From: Platerodrilus igneus | Lineage: Eukaryota > Arthropoda > Insecta > Coleoptera > Lycidae | Direction of reading: 5' to 3' | NCBI GenBank assembly: GCA_036346225.1 | Contig: JARFIW010001215.1 | Location: forward strand, 7,454,501 to 7,518,500 | DNA length: 64,000 nucleotides | In this document: piece after piece, positions 1 to 11,321 of the stretch | Layout: every line of letters starts with the position of its first letter | Position numbering within the stretch: the first letter of the stretch is position 1 | Notes under the pieces: model-generated | Databases searched by the model: none | The model's input: only the letters and a program-made list of their open reading frames with translations | What the model was told of the DNA's origin: nothing | Position numbers and translations under genes: made by a program

Positions 1-1500
1 ATCGTTATCTTATCTATTACCTTTGATGATAACAATTTAAGCTTAATATCGTTGTCTTATCTATTATCTTTAACAACAATTTGAGATCTTGTTTTATCTT
101 TTTATCTTCCTAACGTTTGGTATTTATGACCAGACGTGAGAATTATTTTTCTTGAAATTTAAGTGAAAAAGCTAACCTGATGTAGAAATGTAATTTGTTA
201 GGTTAGCAATGTAAGGATTTAGTAGGGTGGTACTTTTGGTAAATTTGTTGATTCACAACCATGTCATGGACAAGTTTTGATGTGTATCGTTAGTAAACCA
301 AAGTACCAGTAACAAAAATTTGCTAGAGTATAGACTAACGCACTTTCATGAACATTTTTAAATTTGGTCACTTTTTGCCAACAAAGAACAGTTTTGATGC
401 AACGCTCATGTGTGTTTGCACGTAAGAACTTTAATGTTAGCTTTAGTTTAGATAGGTTAGGCGACTTGTCGCATTTGTTTTAATTTAAGTAGTGATTCAT
501 GCTCCCCGACAAATTTGTGCTGTCGATTATTAGTGTACTCAAAGACAATGGGGCTACATTTTCCGTTTCCTGGTAATTCGGTAGACGTGTTATCGGTCGA
601 AAAAACAAGGTGGCGCCTTATATACACATTTTGTAGGTTTTAAGTTAGGTTTTATGTAGGGCAGTTAGGACTTAGATTTTAAGCTGTTACTGTGCTAACA
701 GACTTTTTCTTTTTTTAAGTTTTTTTTTGTGGCTTTGTCGCGATTGTTACGTGCCAAAGTGGCACTAAACATTGTCTTAGCTTAATTTTTATGTGCGGAA
801 GTTTTCGCGCCTTAAAATTTAAAAGACTTGGCGTGTATTTTCGTCACGCCAGAGGGCGTTTGCGCGAGATCGCGCGGGAACTTCGCGCCGACGCGTGGAA
901 AGAACAAAAGTGGGGAGTTTCCGAAAGACGCTTAGGAAACGGGGCTTTTTGCCTCTGACCTTCGTGAAGAGCGGTTTTGTCAGGTATCGTATCGTGCCTT
1001 ATCTTTATTTATGTAGATCTCCTTGCCTGATTATCTTTGTTTGTCGCCCTTATACCTGTTCCTGCCTTTTCCCTACATAGGTAGAGGTAATTTGTAGCCG
1101 TTGGCCGAACCGCATTCCACGCCGGAGCACCATCTTTAATCACTCCGGAGTGGAGCCCTGAAATCCAGTCGAAGCCATTTGGATGGACGTTAGGCGTACC
1201 CTCCGTTAATTGCCTTAAAAGGGCCATCAGTAGCCCTGATGGACTTCAACAGAAGCCAACTTTAACTCAGGGACATATTCATGTGAGTATTTCGCTGTTA
1301 TAAACTATTGTTTCAAAATTCGCATATTTTCCGTCAATGGCGTATTTAATTTGTTAATGGTGACGTCATTGACAGATAGGCGCGCCAAAATCTGTACAAA
1401 GATTAGCGTTACCACCTGCCGTGACGTCGCTTATTCCGCGCTGGCGCGATGTATTTACGATTTTTGAATTGTAAGAACCATAAGACGATCTGAAAAATTA
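1..1500. other. Intergenic DNA, no gene recognised
   Basis: No convincing open frame is seen. The stretch is AT-rich apart from 780-1250, which is locally GC- and CpG-richer (for example GCGCGAGATCGCGCGGG near 860). It contains GTTAGGTTAG-type tracts typical of insect genomes. The short ORFs around 895-1227 overlap on both strands and look like chance. The CpG-rich part could be an old promoter or the 5' region of a repeat, but nothing shows which. Confidence 0.4.
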
Positions 1501-1521
1501 TGATCTGGGATTTGGTCAGAT

Positions 1522-2849
1522 ATGACGATTGAACAGACATTTATGAGGTCAATAAAAAGTTGTGGATGCCTAACCCACGGTCGTAGAATCACCGACTCTA
1601 CATTAACAAAATGGATTCTTGAGATGCCTGTTCTTTCTGCCGTATCGAATCAAATGGAAGAATACTGTAGTACGTCATTTGTTACTTCTGAACAACACGT
1701 TGATAGCAGATCTTCGCGCATACAAAGAGGCAATATGGATATCCAAAAATTTGTAGGCTGGTTTTTAGCTTGTTCACCTTTTCCATATACCAAAGTCATT
1801 ATGTCTATAAGCACAGGAGTAGTGGGAGATGAAAAAATCAATTTGCATCTGAGATCGCTATGTCAATGATGCAAAGTATTGTTGGAAGTAACTATCAAAA
1901 TGTTAAGTTTCACAGGAAACAAAGAGTAGTACCAATTGCAAGCTAAATTTCTGGCAAATGAAACTAATAAAAGCAGGCTCATTTCTTTGTTGTCTAAAAG
2001 GTTTGAAAATAAAGGGATTTTAGTTAAACAGGCTTCTGAAGATGCTGACACTTTAATAATCAATATGGCGCTTGAGATCTCAAACACATTTAAATCAGTA
2101 ATTGTAGTAGGTGAAGACATTGATTTATTGGTTATTCTTACTGCCCTATGTGAATCACACAACAATATCTACTTCTTGAAGCAAGGAAAAGGAAAATCCG
2201 AGAACACACTACACTTGCCCGAGACAGCAAAGTTAAAAAGGGCTGTGACAGAAAACATTTTATTTTTACATGCATTTAGTGGGTGCGATACCACTTCGGC
2301 ATTTTACAGACAAGACAAAATAAAGTTTCTTAAAGTTTTAAAAAATCAAGCAACCCTGTAATCAGCCATTGAATGATAATGTCAATCCAGAAGCCATTAA
2401 TAAAGCTGGAATTCAATTTATAAAGGTACTTTATAGGGCGAAAAACAACGAGACGTCATTACACAATTATAGATCCCAATTCTTTGTTCAATCTATAACA
2501 AAGAGCGTATTCAATCTTACTTCCCTTCCTCCAACCGAAGATGCAGCTCGCATGCATCCCCTTCGTACCTACCTACAAGTTCAACGTGGTACGGTAATGA
2601 AAAATCGCCTACTGATTGGGGTTGGAAAGAATCATCAAATGGCCTCACACCAATTTCTATGTTGCAAGACGCCGCTGCCCAAGAGTTATTAAAAATAATT
2701 TCTTGCAGTTGCACAAAGAGTTGCAATGTCTCAAGCAGCTGCAATAAAGCAAGGGTGCGGTGTTCAGTAGTGTGTAGGTCATGTGAAGGAAAAACATGTT
2801 TAAATCCGGCAACCATCCATCATAGAAGGATCAGAAGACGAAGAAATTG
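1522..2849 (+). pseudogene. Decayed arthropod repetitive gene with PIN/FEN-like domain and C-terminal Cys-rich module
   Basis: Three consecutive open pieces belong to one multi-copy family of uncharacterised arthropod proteins. The first piece (1522-1869) has the pattern TIEQTFMRSIK...GVVGDEKIN. The second (1936-2361) has an acidic metal-site-like series: ASEDADTLI, VVGEDIDLLVIL and FSGCDTTSAFY, as in PIN/FEN-like nucleases. The third (2369-2692) has a DAARMHPLRTYLQVQ region, and at about 2680-2815 a cysteine-rich tail reads CSCTKSC...CSVVCRSC, like a CXC/tesmin module. The stop at 1869 is followed by loss of the middle of the protein, and the frame shifts near 2361 and 2690, so it cannot make the full product. 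Family assignment is from memory of sequence patterns; the nuclease role is an inference. It is probably a mobile or much-copied gene rather than a single-copy host gene. Confidence 0.55.
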
Positions 2850-3311
2850 ACTCGCAGCTAGAAGACAAAATTTCTGAAGAAAATATCGATTAGATTGATA
2901 TATAGACTGAAACAGAAGAATAACAACCAGAGGATGAATTAATTGACTGACGATCTTATTGACCAATCTTATACGTCAAATCAAATCATAAAATAAAAGT
3001 AATCGTTATTTAAAGTAACACAGTGAATTTCGCTTATTGGAGAAACCACTTGAAAAGAAAAACAAACGCGCCGCGTGCCCTACCGGAAGCTGGCGAGGAA
3101 ACGGGTGTAGAAAAAACAAAACTTTTATAAAGTTGAGTTTTATTAGCTTTATTTTTGGTTACCTAAAAATTTTGGCTAAAGTGAATCCAGGCCGAGTTAT
3201 TTAAAAAAGATAGTAAAAGCAACACGTTTATTGTTCTTTTATTGTTCCGTTATTTGCGTTACCACGCTGGTGATCTGTATCGATATTTATGAATATCCTA
3301 TTTGACTTAAT
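2850..3311. other. Intergenic, nothing recognised
   Basis: AT-rich sequence between the PIN-like pseudogene and the target duplication of Polinton-B. No open frame or repeat recognised. Confidence 0.4.
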
Positions 3312-3317
3312 ATGTTT

Positions 3318-4363
3318 AGTAGGGTATTTAGTGACGTTCTGGGCCCTCTTTTCCACCCGATTTACATGTAAATTCCCATAAGGTGGAAATGAGGGGGTGG
3401 AGGTGGAGGTAGGACTCCCACCTTGTGGACCGCCTTGTGGACTGGACCAAATAGTTTTCTTCGACTAACCAATGCATCTTTCGAGATAAACCTATCTTGT
3501 TTGGTATCAATTAATATTAGAAATTTCTCAGCTACCCGAATTTATAGGAATTTTTTAGATTGCATCACCCCCAAGGGAGCTACCCCAATTTTAAGATTTT
3601 TTACCAAGATCAATTTCTAATCACCTCTCCTTTTTAACATCTAGAATCCTTTAACCAACCACTTAGAGGTATTAACACAAAAGAACAGCTACCCGAATCT
3701 CTAGGAATTTTTTAGATAGCATTATCCCCCAGGGAGCTACCCCATTTTTAACATTTTCTGCTTGCAGCGATTATGACCGTCCATATAAATTTTTTAACCA
3801 TGTGACACATCTCGTTAGTCTAGAATTTTACGTAGAATCCGAATCTGCAAACAGATTTAAAATCGGACCATCCCTTACAAAGTTACTCCTTTAAAGTCTC
3901 AAACCTTTTTAAATTGTTTTGCTCATCTATAACATATGCTTTAAACAGCTATTTCCCTAGAAATCTAAACCGCAAAAGATTTTGGAAATGAGTTCTTTAT
4001 AAGCCATAAGTGCTTAATATTTAAAATCATTTTTCAAACAGTAATGTGCTGTTTTCAAAATATCGCAAAAACCCATGACTTTTAAAATTTTTCTGGTTCT
4101 AACATAATTACATGCACAATGCTAAATAGTTGAAAAATACGTAGACGAGGACAAACTAATTGCTTTACAATTATGTGACGTATAGTGAAAGTAGCCTTCT
4201 TTTTTATTAATTAGCAGCTATATGATTTGAAAAATACAATAGATATGCTCAATGGCACCCATTAAAATCAACTCATCATTGCTGGAGGGTTTATTAATTA
4301 TACAATGAGCGCTCTATTTTGGCCTCGATTGGGGAAAATACAAACGTCATTTAGTAATATAAT
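3318..4363 (+). repeat. Left terminal inverted repeat of Polinton-B
   Basis: About 1,046 bp, repeated in inverse orientation at 5925-7107. It holds purine-rich GGTGGAGGTGGAGG tracts near 3395 and the CTACCCGAAT...AGGAATTTTTTAGAT subrepeat twice (about 3532 and 3692). Small ORFs in it are mirrored in the other arm and are not genes. Confidence 0.8.
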
Positions 4364-4753
4364 GTATTACAAGATGAAGTTTGCATTTTCCTAGTCGAGC
4401 TCGTAATAGAAAGTACATTGTGTAAATCACCAGCAATTATAGGTGAATTTCTTAATGGATGGCATTGATCATATCTATTGTATTTCTCAAATCATATAAC
4501 CGCTAATTAATAAAAAAGAAAGGCTACTTTCACTTTACGTCACATACGACTTTGGAATCCTAAACTAATTACTAGCAGAGTACATTGTTGCAACACCTCG
4601 CTTAACCTCATTAAGAGCTATACATCTTGTTAGTCTAAAACTTTACACAGAATTCGAATCTGCAAACAGATTAAAGATCGGACCATCCCTTACAAAGTTA
4701 CACTTTAAAGCTCTCAAGAAACCCATTCCCATCCGTGATTTGAAGCAGGAAGC
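4364..4753. repeat. Subterminal repeats inside Polinton-B
   Basis: 4445-4560 repeats, in direct orientation, part of the right arm near 6030-6120 (ATATCTATTGTATTT...CACTT). 4615-4705 is a second copy of 3806-3900 (GGACCATCCCTTACAAAGTT). These iterated blocks lie just upstream of the only gene and could hold its promoter, though no clear TATA box is visible. Confidence 0.55.
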
Positions 4754-5224
4754 ATGTGTTTCATAATCGATTTACAAGGATATCAATACAAAACTAGTGA
4801 TTTCTATTGCAAGGAGATTGCCATTTTGGATGTAGCGAATAATGTAATATGGCATGAGATACTGGACATGGCTGTGGAGTATAACACCCTAAGTGATGAT
4901 TTCAAAAAGCAAGTTCGGTGGTTAAAGGAAAGAACCCATGGCCTCAGCTGAGATGGGCAGTCTACAAGTGGATATACAAATGTGGGTGATCTACTGAAAG
5001 AAGTCATACATCCCGATGAGACTGTCTATGTTAAAGGAGAACAGAAAAGGCAGTTACTATCAAAATATTTATCAAACAACATTTTAAACATGGAAAGTGT
5101 ATTCTCACTTCCAAGACTCAAAGAATTAAGAAGATTCGGTGACAGATACAATCACTGTTTAAACCATTGTTTGAATAACTTAAGCTGTTCCAAAGAGAAT
5201 GTATTACTATTGTATAAGAATTAG
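4754..5224 (+). pseudogene. Polinton left-end RNase H-like/exonuclease-type protein (one in-frame stop)
   Basis: A 157-codon frame with a single TGA at 4949-4951, just after THGLS. It aligns throughout with the gene at 45919 in Polinton-A: IIDLQGYQY against IIDIQGFKY, CKEIAILD against CKEIAVLD, and VIHPDETVYVKGEQKR against IIRPGEEVFVKGLEKK. In Polinton-A the residue at the stop position is Trp, so a Trp codon has probably become TGA. An N-terminal I-D-x-Q strand followed by a conserved E in CKEIA and later acidic positions resembles RNase H-fold exonucleases, but that fold is an inference. The family is a conserved Polinton ORF of unknown function. It is the only gene kept in this 3.8-kb element. 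The protein extends past the Polinton-A version with a few extra C-terminal residues. Confidence 0.6.
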
Positions 5225-5298
5225 TGGACTGTAATCTTTTGAGGGTTAGAGGTAGAGGAAAATAAATGCAATTTATGTTTACGGTAAAAGTCACTCAC

Positions 5299-5368
5299 CA
5301 AATCTGTAGCACTTGTTGTTCTAGCTAGAGCGTTGGATGCATCGCTGGAACTGGTAGATCGGCATTGT
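5299..5368 (-). other. Candidate exon inside Polinton-B
   Basis: On the minus strand a 70-bp GC-richer block is preceded by an acceptor-like TTATACACAG and followed by a good donor GTGAGTGAC. The surrounding minus frame is open from 5221 to about 5541 but has no ATG start (it would begin with TTG). It may be a captured exon or part of an intron-bearing Polinton gene, like the one seen near the right end of Polinton-A. No similarity recognised. Confidence 0.2.
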
Positions 5369-5541
5369 CTGTGTATAACACTAACCCGTATCACATAAGG
5401 GGTTGGATAGGGTAAGAACGAGGAAAATAATAAGAGGATTTGAGAGAGTGCAACTAAGTTCGTTGTATCCTCGAGCACGTCCCGTACAACAGTCTTTAGA
5501 GGCACGATATTATCGGGTCGCTTCGCGAGTATTCGTTTCAA

Positions 5542-5924
5542 TTACTACCTTTTGTTAATGTATTTAATTTTAATAAAATATTTTGTGAGGAATTGTTTTT
5601 TTATTTATCTTAGCTAAAAGCCTATCTTTAAAATTTGAAAAAATATATATGTAAAACAGCGCATTACTTTGGAAAATTAATACCGGTTAATGTAAATCTA
5701 TACGAGTCTTAGATGTTTTAAAATACAATCATAAAAAATAATTGATGTTTGCAAATAAATTCAGTTCTATTTTAATAAAAAAATGTAAACTTACCTTAAA
5801 TCTTCACAAAAAGTCACTATACGAAACGATTGTTTAAAATTTCGATGTACTTTAACACAAAAGCGTGCGAAACGAATAGAATTTTACTAATCAGACTGCG
5901 TTATATACGGTTTGAAAACCGTTA
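5542..5924. other. Internal non-coding part of Polinton-B
   Basis: AT-rich sequence between the candidate exon and the right inverted repeat; nothing recognised. Confidence 0.4.
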
Positions 5925-7107
5925 ATTATATTACTAAATGACGTTTGTATTTTCCCCAATCGAGGCCAAAATAGAGCGCTCATTGTATGGTTAATAAACC
6001 CTTCAGCAATGATGAGTTGATTTTAATGGGTGGCATTGAGCATATCTATTGTATTTTTCAAATCATATAGCCGCTAATTAATAAAAAAGAAAGGCTACTT
6101 TCACTATACGTCACATAATTGTAAAGCAATTAGTTTGTCCTCGTCTACGTATTTTCCAACTATTTAGCATTGAGCATATCTATTGTATTTTTCAAATCAT
6201 ATAGCTGCTAATTAATAAAAAAGAAAAGTTACTTTCACTATACGTCACATAATTCTAAAGCAATTAGTTTGTCTTCGTCTACGTATTTATCAACTATTTA
6301 GCATTGTGCATGTAATTATGTTAAAACCAGAAAAATTTTAAAAGTCATGGGTTTTTGCGATATTCTGAAAACAGCACATTACTGTTTGAAAAAATGATTT
6401 TAAGTATTAAGCACTTATGGCTTATAAAGAACTCATTTCTAAAATCTTTGCGGTTTAGATTTCTAGGGAAATAGTTGTTTAAAGCATATGTTATAGATGA
6501 GCAAAACAATTTAAAGAGGTTTGAGACTTTAAAGGAGTAACTTTGTAAGGGATGGTCCGATTTTAAATCTGTTTGCAGATTCGGATTCTACGTAAAATTC
6601 TAGACTAACAAGATGTGTCACATGGTTAAAAAATTTATATGGACGGTCATAAAATTGCTGCAAGCAGAAAATCTTAAAAATGGGGTAGCTCCCTGGGGGA
6701 TAATGCTAACTAAAAAATTCCTAGAGATTCGGGTAGCTGTTCTTTTGTGTTAATACCTCTAAGTGGTCGGTTAAAGGATTCTAGATGTTAAAAAGGAGAG
6801 GTGATTAGAAATTGATCTTGGTAAAAAATCTTAAAATTGGGGTAGCTCCCTTGGGGGTGATGCAATCTAAAAAATTCCTATGAATTCGGGTAGCTGAGAA
6901 AATTCTAATATTAATTGATACCAAACAAGATAGGTTTATCTCGAAAGATGCATTGGTTAGTCGAAGAAAACTATTTGGTCCAGTCCACAAGGCGGTCCAC
7001 AAGGTGGGAGTCCTACCTCCACCTCCACCTCCTCATTTCCACCTTATGGGAATTTACATGTAAATCGAGTGGAAAAGAGGGCCCAGAACGTCACTAAATA
7101 CCCTACT
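5925..7107 (-). repeat. Right terminal inverted repeat of Polinton-B
   Basis: Inverse of 3318-4363 but about 137 bp longer, because a block has been duplicated in tandem (about 6033-6167 and 6168-6298, each starting GCATTGAGCATATCTATTG). The element end CCCTACT at 7107 abuts the target copy ATGTTT. Confidence 0.8.
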
Positions 7108-7113
7108 ATGTTT

Positions 7114-9414
7114 GTATTAATATAGGCTGCTTGTTTGCATCCTAATTTAGTATTAAGGATTTACAGATAGTCGCGACTCCCGACGTATGGTTTATATTGT
7201 TTATTATGTAATTTCAAGTTCAAGGTAAGCTTTAGTAAAATTAGTTGTACTCCTTTGTTGCTTTGATGGTATTAGTGCTTTATTTCAAAGATTCATGAGA
7301 AACCACCCTACTTTCCTAATAAAAAAGTTAGAGGTCAATTTCTGAAACAATACATCTAAATCACTGACTTTTTTCCCATTTAACCAACTCCGTGTTTCTT
7401 ACAGTTTCTGATACAGCAAACCCCTTGTACATGAGACTCTGTATAACCTTAAATGGAGAAATGCAAGCTATTGCATTCAATGTAGATAAATGAATACAAT
7501 TTATTCAGCTTCTTTTTTTATAATAATAACATATTTGCTTCATAGCCATCAAACCGCAAACATTTCAAGCACGCCCGTAAAAATTGTATATACGTATGAC
7601 ATCACGTTAAAGTATGTTTGATGGCCGTAAATCCAGCCGATTTTATGGGCAGGTATGTAACAAATACAAATTAGCAAATGGAGCTATACAGAAACTAGTA
7701 CAAACTTGCAGCAATGCTAGGAAGTGGTCCTTATCACTCACTCATTTTAATTAACGAAAACATGAATGAACGAATCAAAGTGTTTCATAATTTCATTCAT
7801 TAAAAAAACCGTTACGCTTCAGATTCAGATTTGCACTTGGTGGTTTAACGTCCGCTTTATAGTTGAATAGTTAAAAATTTCTTGTCTGCACTCGAGCTCA
7901 TTTAGGGGATTTTATCGCATGCTAAAACGAAATTTGAAATCTCACCTTGCGGGGAGTGAGTGACTAACTACAAAATCCTTTAAAGGAAAGGCAGTCTTCC
8001 GACGTAGCTAGGGATCTATTCCTGGGCAGGGCAATGAGAGATGATCGTGGGTCTTCAAAAGATATACTCCGTATAACATTGTATGGAAACTAAAATTAGA
8101 ACACTAAAAAGAGTGCCATCAAGTCCTAGGCTCAGAAAAACAAGATGTACTCTAAGGGAAAACTTGGAAATTATTATTTTTTATTATTTTTGATTGAACA
8201 AGACCCAATTACTACAAATATATTTAAAACTAACACCTTGTAAGATACACAATAGGTGAGGACAAATTTCAACGCAACGTTAGGCGCGCCACTATTATAA
8301 TGCATGCGCGACTGTTATAGTCTAAGGTATATCCGTTAAAGTCCCGCGCGCGCGTGTTTAGAGCTACTACGACAGTTGGCAGTACATACTAAACACGTAC
8401 ATAATATTACGCAACAATATATTACGCGTCTCAAATTGTATCACATATCAAAAATATTTATTGTGATACCAGAGGCGCCTTTCAGAAAAAGATAAAATGT
8501 ACTCACAAAATAATGTGGAGCTCTTCACTACCTTGCGGTTATTCTTGCGGCATGAGCCATGTTCATTTCCATTTTAGGCGTGGGTCGAGCTTCGCCCTCG
8601 TTGAAACCAGATTTTCTGTCTTCCCTCTTCGTGATCGTAGGTAGGACGGAGCAATAAAGGTAGGAAACGATACAAGGTAGAGATACGACAAAGGAACCTA
8701 CATTACCTAAAAGAGAAAAGACAAAAAAGACACAGATAAACCTCACTGTTCGACGTCTCGTTGACTAATGCCATCGTGTCGGAAAACGCCACTTGCTTCC
8801 TCACTCCCCGTCTGCACATTCTCTTGCGCCGACGCAACTGTCCGAAGTAACAGAAATGCACAAGTCTATTTTTTTTAAAATATTTGGCGCAAATTCACTC
8901 GCAAATTAAAAAGTGTGCAATGCCAATTTTTTGTCATGTAACAATTCTTAGTCCTAGAGCATTACCTTTTGCTGCTGTATACTATAGATTAACGTGGTGA
9001 GATACAACCATCCCGCTCACACTTGCCTGATACGTCTAACCGGGATCTTGCTGGAGCTTTTTGGTGCTCGTGGGCAAATCACTGTCCCTGTTTTCAACAC
9101 ACTTTTGACTGTTTTGAAGTGTTTTTGGAATACCTTAATATACAGTGTAACTGGACATCTATGCATCAAATAATACTATTGAGTCAAACTTTTCTTATCC
9201 AAATGTTGATCATTTATGAAGTATGGGGATTTGAAGGTATTAATTATATTTAGATTTTTTGGCATTATTCTAAAAATGTTTGGGTTATCGACTTGAAAAT
9301 TGGCATTTTTAATTCGTACAAGAAAGTATTTTAAAGTAAATTTTTGAAATATGCACTATTTACTTGGATACATTTTGTAGTACGTTTTCTAAGTGACTGG
9401 CAAGTTGTAAATGA
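7114..9414. other. Intergenic DNA with a CpG-rich island near 8270-8850
   Basis: No sure gene. The CpG-rich patch (GCGCGCGCGTG near 8345) looks like an insect promoter or the edge of an old gene. A minus-strand frame at 8528-8746 ends in a compositionally normal stretch (about 8530-8635), followed by AACCGCAAG|GTAGTG, which could be a donor. Start, partner exons and homology are lacking, so I do not call it a gene. Confidence 0.3.
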
Positions 9415-9665
9415 TGCTACTTGATTACCATTGATTTCATTCGCAACCCATTATACTCTCCCTCAAACTCATCGGGCGAATCAACAGTTTTTTTATATAC
9501 TATGTCTTTCATTCAAGATCCAATCAAAAAGTCCACAGGATTTAAGTCGGGGCTCCTAGGTGGCCAAAAAAATTCACTGCCACGACCAATCCACTTATGT
9601 GGAAAGATGTTCAAATATCTGCGTATCGGCCAAGAAAAATGTGCAGGGGCTCCGTCCATATAAGT
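9415..9665 (-). pseudogene. Tc1/mariner-superfamily-like transposase, C-terminal fragment
   Basis: Read on the minus strand, this stretch gives YMDGAPAHF at about 9655, then KWIGRGS, then WPPRSPDLNPVDFLIGS. This is the second and third catalytic region of an IS630/Tc1/mariner-type DDE transposase (D-G-A-P-x-H followed by P-P-x-S-P-D-L-x-P). An in-frame stop follows GS, and the N-terminal half with the first catalytic Asp is absent. It is a dead fragment next to a LINE fragment. The exact family is not determined. Confidence 0.6.
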
Positions 9666-9727
9666 GGCATCAAATTAAGCGGTTCTTCTTCAAACAAATG
9701 GAAACAAAAAATATCCAATTCGCTGTG

Positions 9728-9835
9728 TAAACACCTGTAGCACCTGTAATAAAACCATATACTTAGAGCAAAGAAAGGACATAAGAGGCGTGCTCTTACT
9801 ACCTTGCTATTGCAAAAGATACAACACAAAATCAT
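9728..9835. repeat. Dispersed repeat starting CACCTGTAGCACCTGTAATA
   Basis: About 108 bp, found again at 11886-11956 (short copy) and 12239-12345. Copies directly flank the LINE fragment at 9836-11875, so they may be the flanks of an element into which the LINE was inserted or joined. Confidence 0.55.
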
Positions 9836-10775
9836 TAAAGTCCACTTCAGTACCTTGTACCTGGAGACGGAAGACTGCGGGTATTACACCCCTCTTCCTT
9901 AACGGTGACGAAATCGGCCTATCAGGCGAAGTAGTGTACTTGGGAGTCACTCTGGGTTCCAAACTCATATGGAACCTGTAGATCGATAAGATCGTAGGCA
10001 AGGCGGAAACTTTTTTAGCAATAGTTAGACGCACTTGCGGCAACTTTTGGGACTAAGACCAAACCTGGTACACTGGTTGTACACTAGGGTGGTCACACCA
10101 GCAATAACATATGCAGCCTTGATATGGTGGCCCAAGGCTGAACAATCAAACACCAAAATAAAATTGGGCAAGATCCAGAAACTGGCCTGTCTAAGTATTA
10201 CACGGGCCGATGTGTTCCACGCCCACTGCTGCTATGGAGACTTTCCTTGGCCTTCCTCCGCTTGGTGGTGGTGGGGGAAGCAAGGCTTGGACTATACAGA
10301 CTTAAGAACCTTCAGTCTAGGATTATTGAAGGGGCGGAGGATACGAGATTACTTGGAAGAAATTGAGGCATCTGTTTGAGATGCGTTCGGATCAAATGAC
10401 TCCGCAGCATTCGCCGGATACACTCTTCAGGACTGTTATACAGGATGTGGAGTGGGAAATAATAAAGGGGAGATTACGTCCGGGCAGCATGGTCTGGTAG
10501 ACGGGTGGGTCTAAGGTAGAGACCAGGTCCAGATCTGGACTCTTTAGAGACAGACCGAAGGTACGTTTAAGCGTTCCCTTAGGGGCAAACGCTACCGTTT
10601 TTCAAACGGAGTTATACGCCTTCTGCAAAGTGTGCGGGAAAGTATAAGAGGTGCCTTTTTTAAAAGACATCTATACTGTGTCTGACAGCCAGGCGGCACT
10701 TAAGGCTCTAATAAATCAGAAGGTGTCATCAAGACTGGTATGGGAATGTATTGAGGCACTTAATGGGTTGGTACA

Positions 10776-11010
10776 TGTGATTCTTTTTTTTCCAATGCTC
10801 CACCTGAAAATACTGCATTGGCCAGGAAGAGAGTTTTTTTGACCCGGAAAATTTTGAATTTTGCCGAACCCTTGCTTTAACGCGCGTGACAACACTCACA
10901 CACACGACCTCCATTTTACCTCTTATCCGAACGAGGGTGTATTTTTGTGAAAAATGCTCGCCTAACATTTTTCAAGCGGACCGTGTCGGGATTCGTACCC
11001 GGGACCTTGG
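10776..11010 (-). mobile_element. tRNA-derived SINE, 5'-truncated copy
   Basis: About 80-90% similar to 11025-11321 by eye but lacking the first 60 or so bases of the tRNA-like head. It starts (minus strand) at CCAAGGTCCCGGGTACGAAT, which is the box B region. It sits next to AATGGGTTGGTACA (10762-10775), a diverged copy of the 14-bp duplication around the neighbouring SINE. Confidence 0.65.
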
Positions 11011-11024
11011 AATGGACTGGTACA

Positions 11025-11321
11025 TTACATTTGATTTTTCAATGCTCCACCCGAAGGTACTACATTGGCCAGGAAGCAAGTTTTTTTTACCTGGAAAATT
11101 TGGAATTTTGCCGAACCCTTGCTGTTCCAAGCAAAGTAGGGATCTTTAACGTGCGTGACAACATTCACACACGGGACCTCCATTTTACCTCTCATCCGAA
11201 CGAGGGCGTATTTTTGTGAAAAATGCTCGCCTAACATTTTTCAAGCGGACCGTGTCGGGATTCGAACCTAGGACCTTGGACGTAGTAGTCACACACATAC
11301 CACTACGCCACGGAGTCGCCC
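11025..11321 (-). mobile_element. tRNA-derived SINE, full copy with 14-bp TSD
   Basis: On the minus strand the head reads GGGCGACTCCGTGGCGTAG, which includes a box-A-like TGGCGTAGTGG, and then GGTTCGAATCCC (box B). A tRNA-unrelated body of about 210 bp follows, with CGCCCTCGTTCGGATGAGAGG. It is flanked by perfect 14-bp copies of AATGGACTGGTACA (11011-11024 and 11322-11335). It inserted into the RNase H part of the LINE, antisense to it. It would be transcribed by RNA polymerase III and mobilised by a partner LINE. Family name unknown. Confidence 0.75.

Larger units (their letters stand above)
3318..7107. mobile_element. Polinton-B: 3.8-kb non-autonomous mini-Polinton
   Basis: The element starts AGTAGGGTATTTAGTGACG at 3318 and ends with the inverse at 7107. 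The 6-bp target duplication ATGTTT is perfect (3312-3317 and 7108-7113). Its inverted repeats exceed 1 kb, at 3318-4363 and 5925-7107. Polintons are known for 6-bp duplications and termini beginning AG. The only recognisable gene (4754-5224) is homologous to the left-end gene of Polinton-A at 45919. No polymerase, integrase, ATPase or capsid gene is present, so it must have moved by factors supplied in trans, or be a deletion product. Its ends share AGTAGG with Polinton-A but otherwise differ, so it derives from another Polinton family. Confidence 0.82.

Noticed and set aside
3328..3620. Small frames at 3328-3510 and 3423-3620, mirrored at 6805-7097
   Set aside because: They are the same sequence in the two inverted repeats of Polinton-B, overlap on both strands, and have no homology.
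8528..8746. Secreted protein with signal peptide (72 codons, minus strand)
   Set aside because: The hydrophobic start crosses pyrimidine-rich DNA that looks like an intron. Only the 3' part has coding-like composition, so no gene is called.
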